Part shown: in pieces, positions 7,115-14,120 of the stretch
How the letters are laid out: each line of letters begins with the position of its first letter
Position numbering within the stretch: the first letter of the stretch is position 1
NCBI GenBank assembly: GCA_900550165.1
Contig: URQY01000036.1
Span: forward strand, 1-15,719
Source of the DNA: an uncultured Eubacteriales bacterium
Lineage (GTDB): Bacteria; Bacillota; Clostridia; Oscillospirales; Oscillospiraceae
Direction of reading: 5' to 3'
DNA: 15,719 nucleotides
The notes under the pieces: generated by a model
What the model was told of the DNA's origin: nothing
Seen by the model: the letters and a program-made list of their open reading frames with translations, nothing else
Database searches by the model: none
Position numbers and translations under genes: made by a program

Positions 7115-7203
7115 TCCTTTGCGCCAAGTCTTCGGCGCTTTTGCGCCGTACAAGCGTTTTGCCGCAAGGCAAAACCTTGCCGCAGGGCGGATTCACTCCG
7201 CCC
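7115..7203. repeat. Hairpin repeat family II, copy 2, in the nrnA-truB spacer
   Basis: Contains GTTTTGCC-gcaa-GGCAAAAC (7156-7175), the linker CTTGCCGCA, and GGGCGGA-ttcac-TCCGCCC (7185-7203), matching 1738-1785 with paired base changes in the second stem. Next to them, GGCGC-tttt-GCGCC (7131-7144) competes with an upstream GCGCC (7121-7125) for the same GGCGC arm. The array starts about 10 nt after the nrnA stop and fills nearly all of the 105-bp gap before the truB ribosome binding site. Confidence 0.8.
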
Positions 7204-7213
7204 GAAAAAGCCC

Positions 7214-8176
7214 TTACGCGTTTCCCTGCTCCTCCGCCACGGCTCTGGCGACGGCGTCTAAGATCATACCGCGCGCGGTCTCATAGTCCGCGTGCTCGAT
7301 GAGGCAGCCGGAGGCCGCGCGGTGTCCGCCGCCGCCGAGGAACGAGCAGGCGAGCGTCGCGTTCACGCGCGCGCCCGTGCGCACGCTGACCTTCCACGCG
7401 CCGTCCTTGGTCTCCTTCATCGTGACGGCGCAGTCCGTCCCCTCGACCAGTCCGCCGAGGGAGGCGAGATCCTCCATGTCGGCCTCGGAAAGCGCCATCC
7501 GCTGCTGGAGGGACTGCGGCACGGCGACGATGACAACGCGGTCCTCGTCGTAGAACTCCATCGTGCGCAGCAGCTCGCCCTCGAGCGCAAGGCGCTTTTT
7601 GCTCTTCGTGCGGAAGTGCAGCTTGTTGGCGGCTTTATAGTCAATGCCGGTCTCCATCAGCGCTGCGGCCGCGCGGTGCGTGTTCGCCGTGACGTTGGAG
7701 TAGACAAAGCAGCCCGTGTCGGTCGAAACTGCCACATAGAGCGGCAGGGCGACCTCGGGCGTGAGCTGCCCGAGCTCCTGCGCGAGCTCGCACAGAATTT
7801 CGCCGCAGGCGGCGCACTCGGGGTGCACGCAGCTCTCCTTGCCAAAGCCCTCATAGCTCGGGTGATGGTCGATGGCGAGGTCGACGCGCGTTTTGAACAT
7901 CTCGGCGTTGTCGGGAAACAGGCTCAGCGCGGCGAGGTCGACGGAGACGACGACGTCATAGTCAAAATCGTCCGCGACCCAGTACTGCTCGACATACGGC
8001 TCGAAATGCCCGGTCGTCTCGCGGTTATAGAGAACGCCCGCCGTCTTGCCCATCTGACGCAGCATGGCGCACAGCGCCGCCGCGCAGCCGAGCGTATCGC
8101 CGTCCGGACGGCGATGGGTGAGCATGAGGTACTTGTCGTGCGCGCGGAGGTATGCCGCGACTTCGGAAACGGTCAT
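7214..8176 (-). CDS. nrnA: DHH/DHHA1 phosphoesterase, NrnA-type (nanoRNase / pAp phosphatase)
   Basis: Proteins of this family degrade 2-5-nt RNAs and cyclic dinucleotide products such as pApA, and many also hydrolyse 3'-phosphoadenosine 5'-phosphate. In this 320-aa protein the manganese-binding motifs are THRRPDGDTLG (D25, D27), D80, the signature DHH at 103-105, and the STDTG motif near residue 150. The C-terminal DHHA1 domain carries the substrate-binding GGGGH at about 290. Its ATG overlaps the rbfA stop codon by 4 nt (ATGA), a sign of translational coupling. The position between rbfA and truB is the usual Firmicutes order. Confidence 0.93.
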   Translation of the reverse strand: MTVSEVAAYLRAHDKYLMLTHRRPDGDTLGCAAALCAMLRQMGKTAGVLYNRETTGHFEPYVEQYWVADDFDYDVVVSVDLAALSLFPDNAEMFKTRVDLAIDHHPSYEGFGKESCVHPECAACGEILCELAQELGQLTPEVALPLYVAVSTDTGCFVYSNVTANTHRAAAALMETGIDYKAANKLHFRTKSKKRLALEGELLRTMEFYDEDRVVIVAVPQSLQQRMALSEADMEDLASLGGLVEGTDCAVTMKETKDGAWKVSVRTGARVNATLACSFLGGGGHRAASGCLIEHADYETARGMILDAVARAVAEEQGNA

Positions 8177-8568
8177 TCCTGCTCATCCTCCGTATTCAGC
8201 TTTTCATTTTCGGGGTTTGCGGGCTTCACCACGCGCGGGTCGCGCAGCATCTCTAAGATGTGCGCGCCGTATTCGATGGAGTCGTCCGCGATGAACTGCA
8301 GCTCCGGCGTGTAGCGCAGCGACATGTTCGCGCCCAGCTCGCGCCGGAGATAGCCCGCCGCGCTCTTGAGACCGCGAATGACGTCCTTTTCGAGCGACTT
8401 TTCGAGAACGCTCACGTAAATGCGCGAATAGCGCAGATCGCTCGTCGTGTCCACATGGGTAATGGTCACCATGCCGCTCTGGACGCGCGGGTCCTTGAGC
8501 GTGCGGAAGAGCGAGCTGAGCTCGCGCTGGATCTCTTCATTGATGCGTCCAATGCGATTGCTTGCCAT
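8173..8568 (-). CDS. rbfA: 30S ribosome-binding factor A
   Basis: RbfA binds the 30S precursor during late assembly and 16S 5'-end processing. The 131-aa protein has the typical start (RIGRINEEIQRELS), DPRV at 27-30, the KH-like core with YSRIYVSVL, and RYTPELQF followed by an acidic tail. It starts at ATG 8568-8566 behind a strong AAAGGAGG. Immediately upstream of that ribosome binding site lies the G14C13 palindrome, and beyond it the four-hairpin element. Translation of rbfA from infB read-through must therefore cross a structured 225-bp spacer. Confidence 0.95.
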   Translation of the reverse strand: MASNRIGRINEEIQRELSSLFRTLKDPRVQSGMVTITHVDTTSDLRYSRIYVSVLEKSLEKDVIRGLKSAAGYLRRELGANMSLRYTPELQFIADDSIEYGAHILEMLRDPRVVKPANPENEKLNTEDEQE

Positions 8569-8584
8569 TTTTATTCCTCCTTTG

Positions 8585-8620
8585 AAAAAAGCAGGGGGGG
8601 GGGGGGGCCCCCCCCCCCCC
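8585..8620 (-). terminator. G14C13 palindrome with T-tract, terminator-like
   Basis: On the plus strand, 14 consecutive G (8594-8607) are followed by 13 consecutive C (8608-8620). On the minus (operon) strand the palindrome is followed by TGCTTTTTT, giving the shape of an intrinsic terminator within the infB-rbfA gap, some 15 bp before the rbfA ribosome binding site. The homopolymer runs are prone to slippage and to sequencing error, so the exact lengths may not be reliable. Confidence 0.6.
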
Positions 8621-8640
8621 TACCTTAAGGCTTCTAAACA

Positions 8641-8790
8641 TTGCGCCGCGCACGGCGCAAAAATCTTGATCTGTATTTCTGACGACCTGCGCGTCAGAAA
8701 TACACTTTACAGGCTGCAAACGTGCGAGCGCAGCGAGTGCGCTGCCGCAGCCTGAATCCTACTCAAAAATTCGCTTCGCGGATTTTTGAA
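8641..8790. repeat. Four-hairpin intergenic element (family I), copy A
   Basis: Fills the spacer after the infB stop. In operon order (minus strand) the stem-loops are: hp1 8789-8763 (TCAAAAAT/ATTTTTGA arms with inner pairs); hp2 8754-8710 (8-bp CAGGCTGC/GCAGCCTG outer stem around a conserved GTGCGAGCGC-AGCGAGTGCGC core); hp3 8703-8673 (perfect 12-bp stem, 7-nt loop, CTGACG/CGTCAG core); hp4 8660-8641 (TTGCGCCG-cgca-CGGCGCAA). Copy B at 12173-12328 has the same four in the same order. Confidence 0.88.
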
Positions 8791-8793
8791 GTC

Positions 8794-11193
8794 TTACTGC
8801 TCGATCTGTTCCATAACGTACGCTTCAACGATATCGCCGACCTTGATGTCGTTGTACTTTTCGAAGCTCAGGCCGCACTCGTAGCCGCTCGCCACTTCCT
8901 TGACGGAGTCCTTGAAGCGCTGGAGCGAGGCGAGGTGACCCTCGTGGACGACGATGCCGTCGCGCACGATACGCACGTCGCACGCGCGCTGGATCTTGCC
9001 GTCGGTGACATAGCAGCCCGCGACGGTGCCGACGGACGAGACTTTGTAGGTCTGGCGAATTTCGGCGTGGCCGATGATGGCCTCGCGGAACTTCGGCGCG
9101 AGCATACCCTTCATAGCGGCCTCGATCTCGTCGATGGCGTCGTAAATGACGCGGTACATGCGCATGTCGACATGGTTGCGGGCCGCGCTGTCGCGCGCCG
9201 CGGCGTCCGGACGAACGTTGAAGCCGACGATGATGGCGTTGGACGTGGCCGCGAGCATGACGTCGCTCTCGTTGATTGCGCCGACCGCGCCGTGGATGAC
9301 GCGCACGCGGACCTCGTCGTTGGAGATCTTCTCAAGCGATGCCTTGACGGCCTCGACCGAGCCCATGACGTCCGCCTTGACGATGATGTTGAGATTCTTC
9401 ATCTCACCCGCCTGGATCTGGCTGAAGAGGTCCTCGAGCGAGACCTTGGTGATGGGCGCGTTGGCCTTGCGCTTTTCCTCTTCCTTGCGCTGCTCCACAA
9501 GCTCGCGGGCAAGGCGCTCGTCGGCAACGGCGTTGAAGTGGGCGCCGGCCTCGGGCACTTCACCAAGGCCCGTGATCTCCACAGGCACGCTGGGGCCCGC
9601 GGTGGTGAGCTTCTGGCCCTTGTCGCTCATCATCGCGCGCACGCGGCCAACGGCCGTGCCGGCGATGATGATGTCGCCCTGATGGAGCGTGCCGTTCTGG
9701 ACGAGCAGCGTTGCGATCGGGCCGCGGCCCTTGTCAAGGCGCGCCTCGACCACAGCACCGGACGCGGCACGGTTGGGGTTGGCCTTGAGCTCGGCGACCT
9801 CGGCGGTCAGCGCGACCATCTCGAGCAGGTTGTCGATGCCCATGCCGGTCTTGGCGGAGATGGGGCAGACAATGGTGTCACCGCCCCAGTCTTCCGCAAC
9901 AAGGCCGTACTCGGTCAGCTGCTGCTTGATGCGCTCGGGGTTGGCGTCGGGCTTATCCATCTTGTTGATGGCGACGATGATGGGAATTTCGGCGGCCTTG
10001 GCGTGGTTGATGGACTCGATGGTCTGCGGCTTGATGCCGTCCTCCGCCGCGACGACGAGGATGGCGATATCCGTGATCATCGCGCCGCGGGCGCGCATGG
10101 AGGTGAACGCCTCGTGGCCCGGGGTATCGAGGAAGGTGATGGGCTTGCCTTTGATCTGCACCTGATAGGCACCGATGTGCTGGGTGATGCCGCCCGCCTC
10201 GCCGGAGGCGACGTGGGCATTGCGGATATAGTCGAGAAGGCTCGTCTTGCCGTGGTCGACGTGACCCATGACGACGACGACCGGCGCGCGGGGCTCGAGC
10301 TCGTCGGCGCTGTCCTCGTGATCGTCGATGAGCTTTTCCTCGATCGTCACGACGACCTCCTTTTCGACCTTGCAGCCGAGCTCCTCGGCGACAAAGGACG
10401 CGGTGTCGAAGTCGATCATCTGGGAAAGGGAGGCCATCACGCCGTTTTTCATCAGGCACTTGACGACCTCGGCGCCCGTCTTCTTCATGCGGGAGGCCAG
10501 CTCACCGACGGAGATCTCGTCGGGAATTTTGACGGTCAGCGGCGTCTTCTTCGCGATCTCAAGCTGCAGGCGGCGCATCTTTTCGGCCTCCTCCTGCTTG
10601 CGCTTGCCGGAGAACGGCTGCTGGCGGCCGCCGCGGTTTCTGTTGTTGCGGAACTTTTCCTTGGTGCCGCGCTCTAAGTCGCGGCGGTCGCCGGAGCGCT
10701 CGGCCATCTCCTGGAGCTTCTCGTCGTACTTGTCCAGGTTGACGTTCGTCACCTTGCGGGTATCGACGATCTTCTTCTCCGGCACGCGCGTCGTGGGATG
10801 CTGCGTGGCGGTCGACTTGCTCTGCTGGGGATTCTGCTGCGCCTGGGCGGGCTTGCCCTGCTGGGGCTGGGGACGGCCGGCGCCGTTATTGCCGTTATTG
10901 TTGTTTTTCGGCTGATTCTGGGTGTTATTCCCCTTCGGCTGGCTCTGCGCGGGAGCCGCCTTGGGCTCGGGCTTCTTCTGGGGAGCGGTCTCGGCGTAAA
11001 TGGTCTCGATCTTGACCTGATGCTTCTGCGTCAGATGCTCAAAGATCAGATTGACCTCCTCCTCCGACAACACCTGCGAAGGCTTCTTGCTCCCGTCTTC
11101 ATAGGTATTCAGGACAGCCTGGATATCCTTCGACGCCATGCCGAAGTCCTTTGCCATATCGGATACCTTGTTCTTGTTCATTGTAGTAGCCAA
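8794..11193 (-). CDS. infB: Translation initiation factor IF-2
   Basis: IF2 delivers fMet-tRNA to the 30S P-site and promotes subunit joining with GTP hydrolysis. The protein is 799 aa. An IF2-N domain (residues 1-55) is followed by a low-complexity Asn/Gln/Pro linker (about 79-135), a basic helical stretch and a second IF2-N domain (about 210-265). The G domain has GHVDHGKT at 310-317, DTPGHEAF near 357 and NKMD near 410, and the C-terminal domains follow. TTG 11193-11191 is the likely start, since GGAGGT is 8 nt upstream; the first ATG is four codons later and too far from it. It starts 1 nt after the ylxQ stop, consistent with coupled translation. Confidence 0.97.
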   Translation of the reverse strand: MATTMNKNKVSDMAKDFGMASKDIQAVLNTYEDGSKKPSQVLSEEEVNLIFEHLTQKHQVKIETIYAETAPQKKPEPKAAPAQSQPKGNNTQNQPKNNNNGNNGAGRPQPQQGKPAQAQQNPQQSKSTATQHPTTRVPEKKIVDTRKVTNVNLDKYDEKLQEMAERSGDRRDLERGTKEKFRNNRNRGGRQQPFSGKRKQEEAEKMRRLQLEIAKKTPLTVKIPDEISVGELASRMKKTGAEVVKCLMKNGVMASLSQMIDFDTASFVAEELGCKVEKEVVVTIEEKLIDDHEDSADELEPRAPVVVVMGHVDHGKTSLLDYIRNAHVASGEAGGITQHIGAYQVQIKGKPITFLDTPGHEAFTSMRARGAMITDIAILVVAAEDGIKPQTIESINHAKAAEIPIIVAINKMDKPDANPERIKQQLTEYGLVAEDWGGDTIVCPISAKTGMGIDNLLEMVALTAEVAELKANPNRAASGAVVEARLDKGRGPIATLLVQNGTLHQGDIIIAGTAVGRVRAMMSDKGQKLTTAGPSVPVEITGLGEVPEAGAHFNAVADERLARELVEQRKEEEKRKANAPITKVSLEDLFSQIQAGEMKNLNIIVKADVMGSVEAVKASLEKISNDEVRVRVIHGAVGAINESDVMLAATSNAIIVGFNVRPDAAARDSAARNHVDMRMYRVIYDAIDEIEAAMKGMLAPKFREAIIGHAEIRQTYKVSSVGTVAGCYVTDGKIQRACDVRIVRDGIVVHEGHLASLQRFKDSVKEVASGYECGLSFEKYNDIKVGDIVEAYVMEQIEQ

Positions 11194-11194
11194 A

Positions 11195-11866
11195 TTATTG
11201 CACCTCCGTGTGTTGTGATCTCTGCTTACTGTCTTTCCTGAAGCTGCCCTTGCCCTTCTTTACAGGGCGGGCGTGGGCAAAGCGCTTTGCCGCGCGCTGC
11301 TTTCCCGCCGCGCGGTGCGCCTTTTCGCGCTCGGCGCGCGTGCGCCCATGCTTCACGGTCCGGCGCGGCGGCTTTTTCTCCTCCGCCTGCTGCGCCTTTC
11401 CTGCCTTCTTTATCTCAGCGGGCGCTGCGCCCGTATCCTTAGGGGGCTTTTTCTTGCCGGCGCGCACGTTCTTTTCGTGCTGTTTGAGCTCCTGCCGCCG
11501 CTCGGCGGCGCGCTGCGCCTTGATTGCAAGGCGCCTGGCCGCTTCGCCGTAATGCGCTTCGTCGGCCTCCGCCAGCTTTTTCGCGACCGCCTCGGCAAAG
11601 CCGATATCCGTCAGCGCGGCCATCGCGCAGGACGTGCGGCCGAGGGCCTTGCCAAGCTCGCCCTTCGCCGCGGGGATCTCGAGGCAGATGCACTCGCCCG
11701 CGTCGCCAAAGTGCTTGGCCCGGCGGCGGGTGTTGTCCGCCGCGTCGGAGGCGATGAGGATGAGGCGCGCGTGCCTGGCGCGTGCCGCCGCGCCGACCGG
11801 CTCCTCGCCGATCTCCAGCTTTCCGGCCTTGAGCGCAAGGCCGATGAGATTGAGCAGCTTATCCAC
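11195..11866 (-). CDS. ylxQ: YlxQ/L7Ae-type RNA-binding protein with long basic tail
   Basis: The first roughly 100 residues are an L7Ae/L30e-like fold as in YlxQ, a kink-turn RNA-binding relative of ribosomal L7Ae: LLNLIGLALKAGKLEIGEEPV, ARLILIASDAADNT, and the closing GRTSCAMAALTDIGFA. Family members are usually about 100 aa, whereas this protein is 223 aa. Residues 101-223 are rich in Lys, Arg and Ala with helical then disordered character. The start is GTG 11866-11864, overlapping the end of ylxR by 8 nt, with GGAG about 10 nt upstream. It lies in the standard ylxR-ylxQ-infB order. The domain call is firm; the role of the tail is unknown. Confidence 0.85.
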   Translation of the reverse strand: MDKLLNLIGLALKAGKLEIGEEPVGAAARARHARLILIASDAADNTRRRAKHFGDAGECICLEIPAAKGELGKALGRTSCAMAALTDIGFAEAVAKKLAEADEAHYGEAARRLAIKAQRAAERRQELKQHEKNVRAGKKKPPKDTGAAPAEIKKAGKAQQAEEKKPPRRTVKHGRTRAEREKAHRAAGKQRAAKRFAHARPVKKGKGSFRKDSKQRSQHTEVQ

Positions 11867-12131
11867 CGTTTGCCATCTCCTTTTCCATTTCTTCGTAGAC
11901 GCTCTCGGGGATGGCCGTGTCCAGCGCGCGCTCGAGCGCGCGGGATTTGCGCGCCCGCCTGAGGCATTCGCTGTTCGGGCAGACGTAGGCGCCGCGCCCG
12001 GGCTTTTTACCCGTAAAGTCGAGCGACACCTCGCCCTGCGGCGATTTGACGGCGCGGATGAGCGCGCGTTTGTCCTTCATCTCGCGGCAGCCCACACACT
12101 GGCGCTGCGGGATCTTCTTCACTTTCTGCAT
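11859..12131 (-). CDS. ylxR: YlxR-family RNA-binding protein
   Basis: A 90-aa protein of the YlxR family (DUF448), a small, probably RNA-binding protein nearly always encoded between nusA and infB; in Clostridia it has been linked to the RNase P subunit, under the name RnpM. Signature motifs are QCVGCR (residues 11-16) and GRGAYVCPNSEC (45-56). It starts at ATG 12131-12129 behind GAGGAGG. Its end overlaps the ylxQ start by 8 nt. A 200-bp spacer holding the four-hairpin element separates it from nusA. Confidence 0.94.
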   Translation of the reverse strand: MQKVKKIPQRQCVGCREMKDKRALIRAVKSPQGEVSLDFTGKKPGRGAYVCPNSECLRRARKSRALERALDTAIPESVYEEMEKEMANGG

Positions 12132-12172
12132 GAGCCGCCCTCCTCTTTGGCACGTTCAGCGCCCCGGACTTT

Positions 12173-12328
12173 TTTGCGCCGCGCACGGCGCAAACGAACT
12201 CAAATCGTTTTTCCTGACGACAGGTGCGTCAGGAAAAACACTTCTCACCTCGCAAGTGTGCGAGCGCAAGCGAGTGCGCACAGCGGGGTGCAAGCCTTAA
12301 CTCCAAAATGCGCTGTGCGCATTTTGGA
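12173..12328. repeat. Four-hairpin intergenic element (family I), copy B
   Basis: Lies 3 nt after the nusA stop. In operon order: hp1 12328-12302 (12-bp TCCAAAATGCGC/GCGCATTTTGGA, 3-nt loop); hp2 12290-12246 (8-bp outer stem with one G-T pair, inner TGTGCG/CGCACA, conserved GTGCGAGCGC-AAGCGAGTGCGC core); hp3 12239-12207 (13-bp GTTTTTCCTGACG/CGTCAGGAAAAAC, 7-nt loop); hp4 12194-12173 (9-bp TTTGCGCCG/CGGCGCAAA, loop CGCA). Compared with copy A, hp4 and the hp2/hp3 cores are nearly identical, while the outer arms differ but remain paired. Confidence 0.88.
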
Positions 12329-12331
12329 AGA

Positions 12332-13393
12332 TCACTCTTCCTCTTTATAGCTCTCGGGCTTGATGTCGATCTTGTAGCCGACAAGACGCGCGGCAAGGCG
12401 CGCGTTCTGCCCCTCCTTGCCGATGGCAAGGGAGAGCTGATCGTCCGGCACGATGACGCGGCAGGCCTTGCCCTCTTCGGCAAGGCGCACGTCGATAACG
12501 TCCGCCGGGGCGAGTGCCGCGGCGATGTACTCCGCGGGGTCGTCGCTGTACTTGATGATATCGATCTTCTCGCCGCGCAGCTCTTCGACGATGCTGTTCA
12601 CGCGCTGGCCGTGGGGTCCGACGCACGCGCCGATGGGGTCGACGTTCTCATCGTTGCTCCACACCGCCATCTTCGTGCGGGAGCCCGCTTCGCGGGCGAT
12701 GGAGCGGATCTCGACCGTGCCGTCGTAAATTTCGGGCACCTCGAGCTCGAAAAGGCGCTTGACAAGACCCGGATGCGTGCGGGAGATGACGACCTGCGGG
12801 CCGCGGGACTGGCGGCGCACGTCGACAAGGTAGACCTTGATGCGCTGGCCTTCGACGAGCGTTTCGCCCTTGACCTGCTCGCCGGCGAGCAGCAGCGCAT
12901 CCGTCGCCTCCGTGCCGGTGCCGATACGAAGAGAGGCGTTGCCCGTGCGCGGGTCGATGCGCGTGACGATGCCGGTGAGGATCTCATGCTGCTTGGAGTT
13001 GTATTCGTCGTAGACCATGCCGCTCTCGGCCTCGCGCAGGCCCTGGATGATGACCTGCTTGCCGTTGCCCGCGGCGATGCGGCCAAACTCGATGTTGTCG
13101 ACCGGGAGGTTGACGATATCGCCGACATTGTACTTGGCGGAGATGGCCTTGGCATCATCGAGACTCATCTGCGTGCCGGGATTTTCGACCTCGTCGACGA
13201 CCTCCTTCTGCACGAACATCTTCAGCTCGCGCTTGCCCTCGTCCACGTCGACCACCACGTTTTCCACGCCCTCGTGGTCGCGCTTGTAGGCGGTGGTGAG
13301 CGCCTGCACGATCTTTTCCATCATAAAGCTCTGGGAAATGCCGCGTTCCTTTTCCAGCATCGCAAGAGCTGCGAAGATCTCATCACATTTCAT
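12332..13393 (-). CDS. nusA: Transcription termination/antitermination factor NusA
   Basis: NusA binds RNA polymerase and nascent RNA, stimulating pausing and intrinsic termination. The 353-aa protein has the N-terminal RNAP-binding domain (1 to about 125), an S1 domain (about 137-203), KH1 with GACVGPHG (255-262) and KH2 with AIGKEGQN (323-330). It ends shortly after KH2, as in other Firmicutes, without the acidic repeats of proteobacterial NusA. It starts at ATG 13393-13391 with AAGGAGC 8 nt upstream, 54 bp after rimP. In Bacillus this operon is autoregulated by NusA-stimulated termination in its leader; a suitable leader hairpin is present at 13941-13971. Confidence 0.97.
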   Translation of the reverse strand: MKCDEIFAALAMLEKERGISQSFMMEKIVQALTTAYKRDHEGVENVVVDVDEGKRELKMFVQKEVVDEVENPGTQMSLDDAKAISAKYNVGDIVNLPVDNIEFGRIAAGNGKQVIIQGLREAESGMVYDEYNSKQHEILTGIVTRIDPRTGNASLRIGTGTEATDALLLAGEQVKGETLVEGQRIKVYLVDVRRQSRGPQVVISRTHPGLVKRLFELEVPEIYDGTVEIRSIAREAGSRTKMAVWSNDENVDPIGACVGPHGQRVNSIVEELRGEKIDIIKYSDDPAEYIAAALAPADVIDVRLAEEGKACRVIVPDDQLSLAIGKEGQNARLAARLVGYKIDIKPESYKEEE

Positions 13394-13447
13394 GAGTAGT
13401 TGCTCCTTATTTTGTATTCTGTATGATAAAAGTCAATGGTATTCTTC

Positions 13448-13903
13448 TTAAAAATCGCAGCGCAGGCGCACGAGCGCGACCGCGTCCTTTTCAAAGCGCA
13501 TTTCTTCTTCGCCGATGCGAAGCGTGACGGCGCCGTGATCATAGCCCGCAAGGTCGCCGGAGAATTCCTTGCGCCCGTCCACGGGCTTGTAGGTCTTGAG
13601 CAGCACGGGCGCGCCCATGAACTGCTCAAAGTCGCCCGGCCGCTTGAGCGGACGCTCCGCGCCGGCGGACGCGACCTCGAATATATAGCTCGACTCGATG
13701 GGGTCGGCATCGTCGAGGATATCACTCATGGCGCGGGAGATCGCCTCGCAGTCGAGGATGTTCACCCCGCCGTCCTTGTCGATATACAGCCGCAGATACC
13801 ACTGCCCGGCCTCGCGGACATATTCCACGTCCCACAGCTTGCAGCCGTTTTCCTCCACAACGGGGAGGGCCAGCTCGCGCACGACCTCGATCACCTTTTT
13901 CAT
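13448..13903 (-). CDS. rimP: Ribosome maturation factor RimP
   Basis: RimP binds the 30S precursor and helps S12 and head assembly. The 151-aa protein shows the family layout: an N-terminal domain (LWDVEYVREAGQWYLRLYIDKDGGV), the CEAISRAMSDILD helix, and the SAGAERPLK motif (79-87, family consensus SPGxxRPL), then an SH3-like C-terminal domain. ATG 13903-13901 is chosen because GAGG lies 6 nt upstream and the family begins with this helix; the frame stays open 35 codons upstream into the leader hairpin, which is unlikely to be coding. It is the first gene of the operon. Confidence 0.95.
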   Translation of the reverse strand: MKKVIEVVRELALPVVEENGCKLWDVEYVREAGQWYLRLYIDKDGGVNILDCEAISRAMSDILDDADPIESSYIFEVASAGAERPLKRPGDFEQFMGAPVLLKTYKPVDGRKEFSGDLAGYDHGAVTLRIGEEEMRFEKDAVALVRLRCDF

Positions 13904-13940
13904 TGTATCCCTCGCAGTCTGTGTTTTTTCCAAAATTTGC

Positions 13941-13971
13941 AAAAGAAAGAGCGGGCCAAACGGTCCACTCT
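13941..13971 (-). terminator. Leader hairpin of the rimP-nusA operon, likely attenuator
   Basis: On the minus strand, AGAGTGGACC-gttt-GGCCCGCTCT (one G-T pair, one A-C mismatch) is followed by TTTCTTTTG. It lies between the operon promoter and rimP, about 40 nt before the start codon. A moderately strong terminator with a broken U-tract is what a NusA-dependent leader terminator would look like. Confidence 0.6.
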
Positions 13972-13998
13972 CGCGCTTCCTGCATCCATAACACGGGT

Positions 13999-14027
13999 AT
14001 ATTATCACAACAAAACGCCGATTGCAA
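13999..14027 (-). promoter_or_regulatory. Promoter of the rimP-nusA-infB operon
   Basis: Minus strand -35 TTGCAA (14027-14022), 17-bp spacer, -10 TAATAT (14004-13999), with TGA directly before the -10 giving an extended -10. The transcript would start near 13990, leaving a leader of roughly 85-90 nt that includes the 13941-13971 hairpin. Confidence 0.7.
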
Positions 14028-14120
14028 GCGTTTTTGCGCGGGAAGTCCCGCTTTTTCGAAAAATTTTCCGCCTTTTTCCGTCAATTTTTGCGGTCACGGC
14101 GAAAATCGCGGCGGCAGCGC

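Noticed and set aside
8537..8719. 60-codon minus-strand frame containing a Gly4-Ala-Pro4 stretch before rbfA
   Set aside because: The stretch is a translation of the G/C palindrome, and the frame runs through the rbfA ribosome binding site and start.
8722..10677. 651-codon open frame on the plus strand opposite infB
   Set aside because: It is antisense to a certain gene, has Asp/Val/Leu/Ala-heavy composition expected from mirrored GC-rich codons, and has no family signature.
14038..14056. GCGGG-aagt-CCCGC with T5 between the divergent promoters
   Set aside because: Only a 5-bp stem, and no plus-strand transcript is known to need ending there; noted in the promoter entry only.
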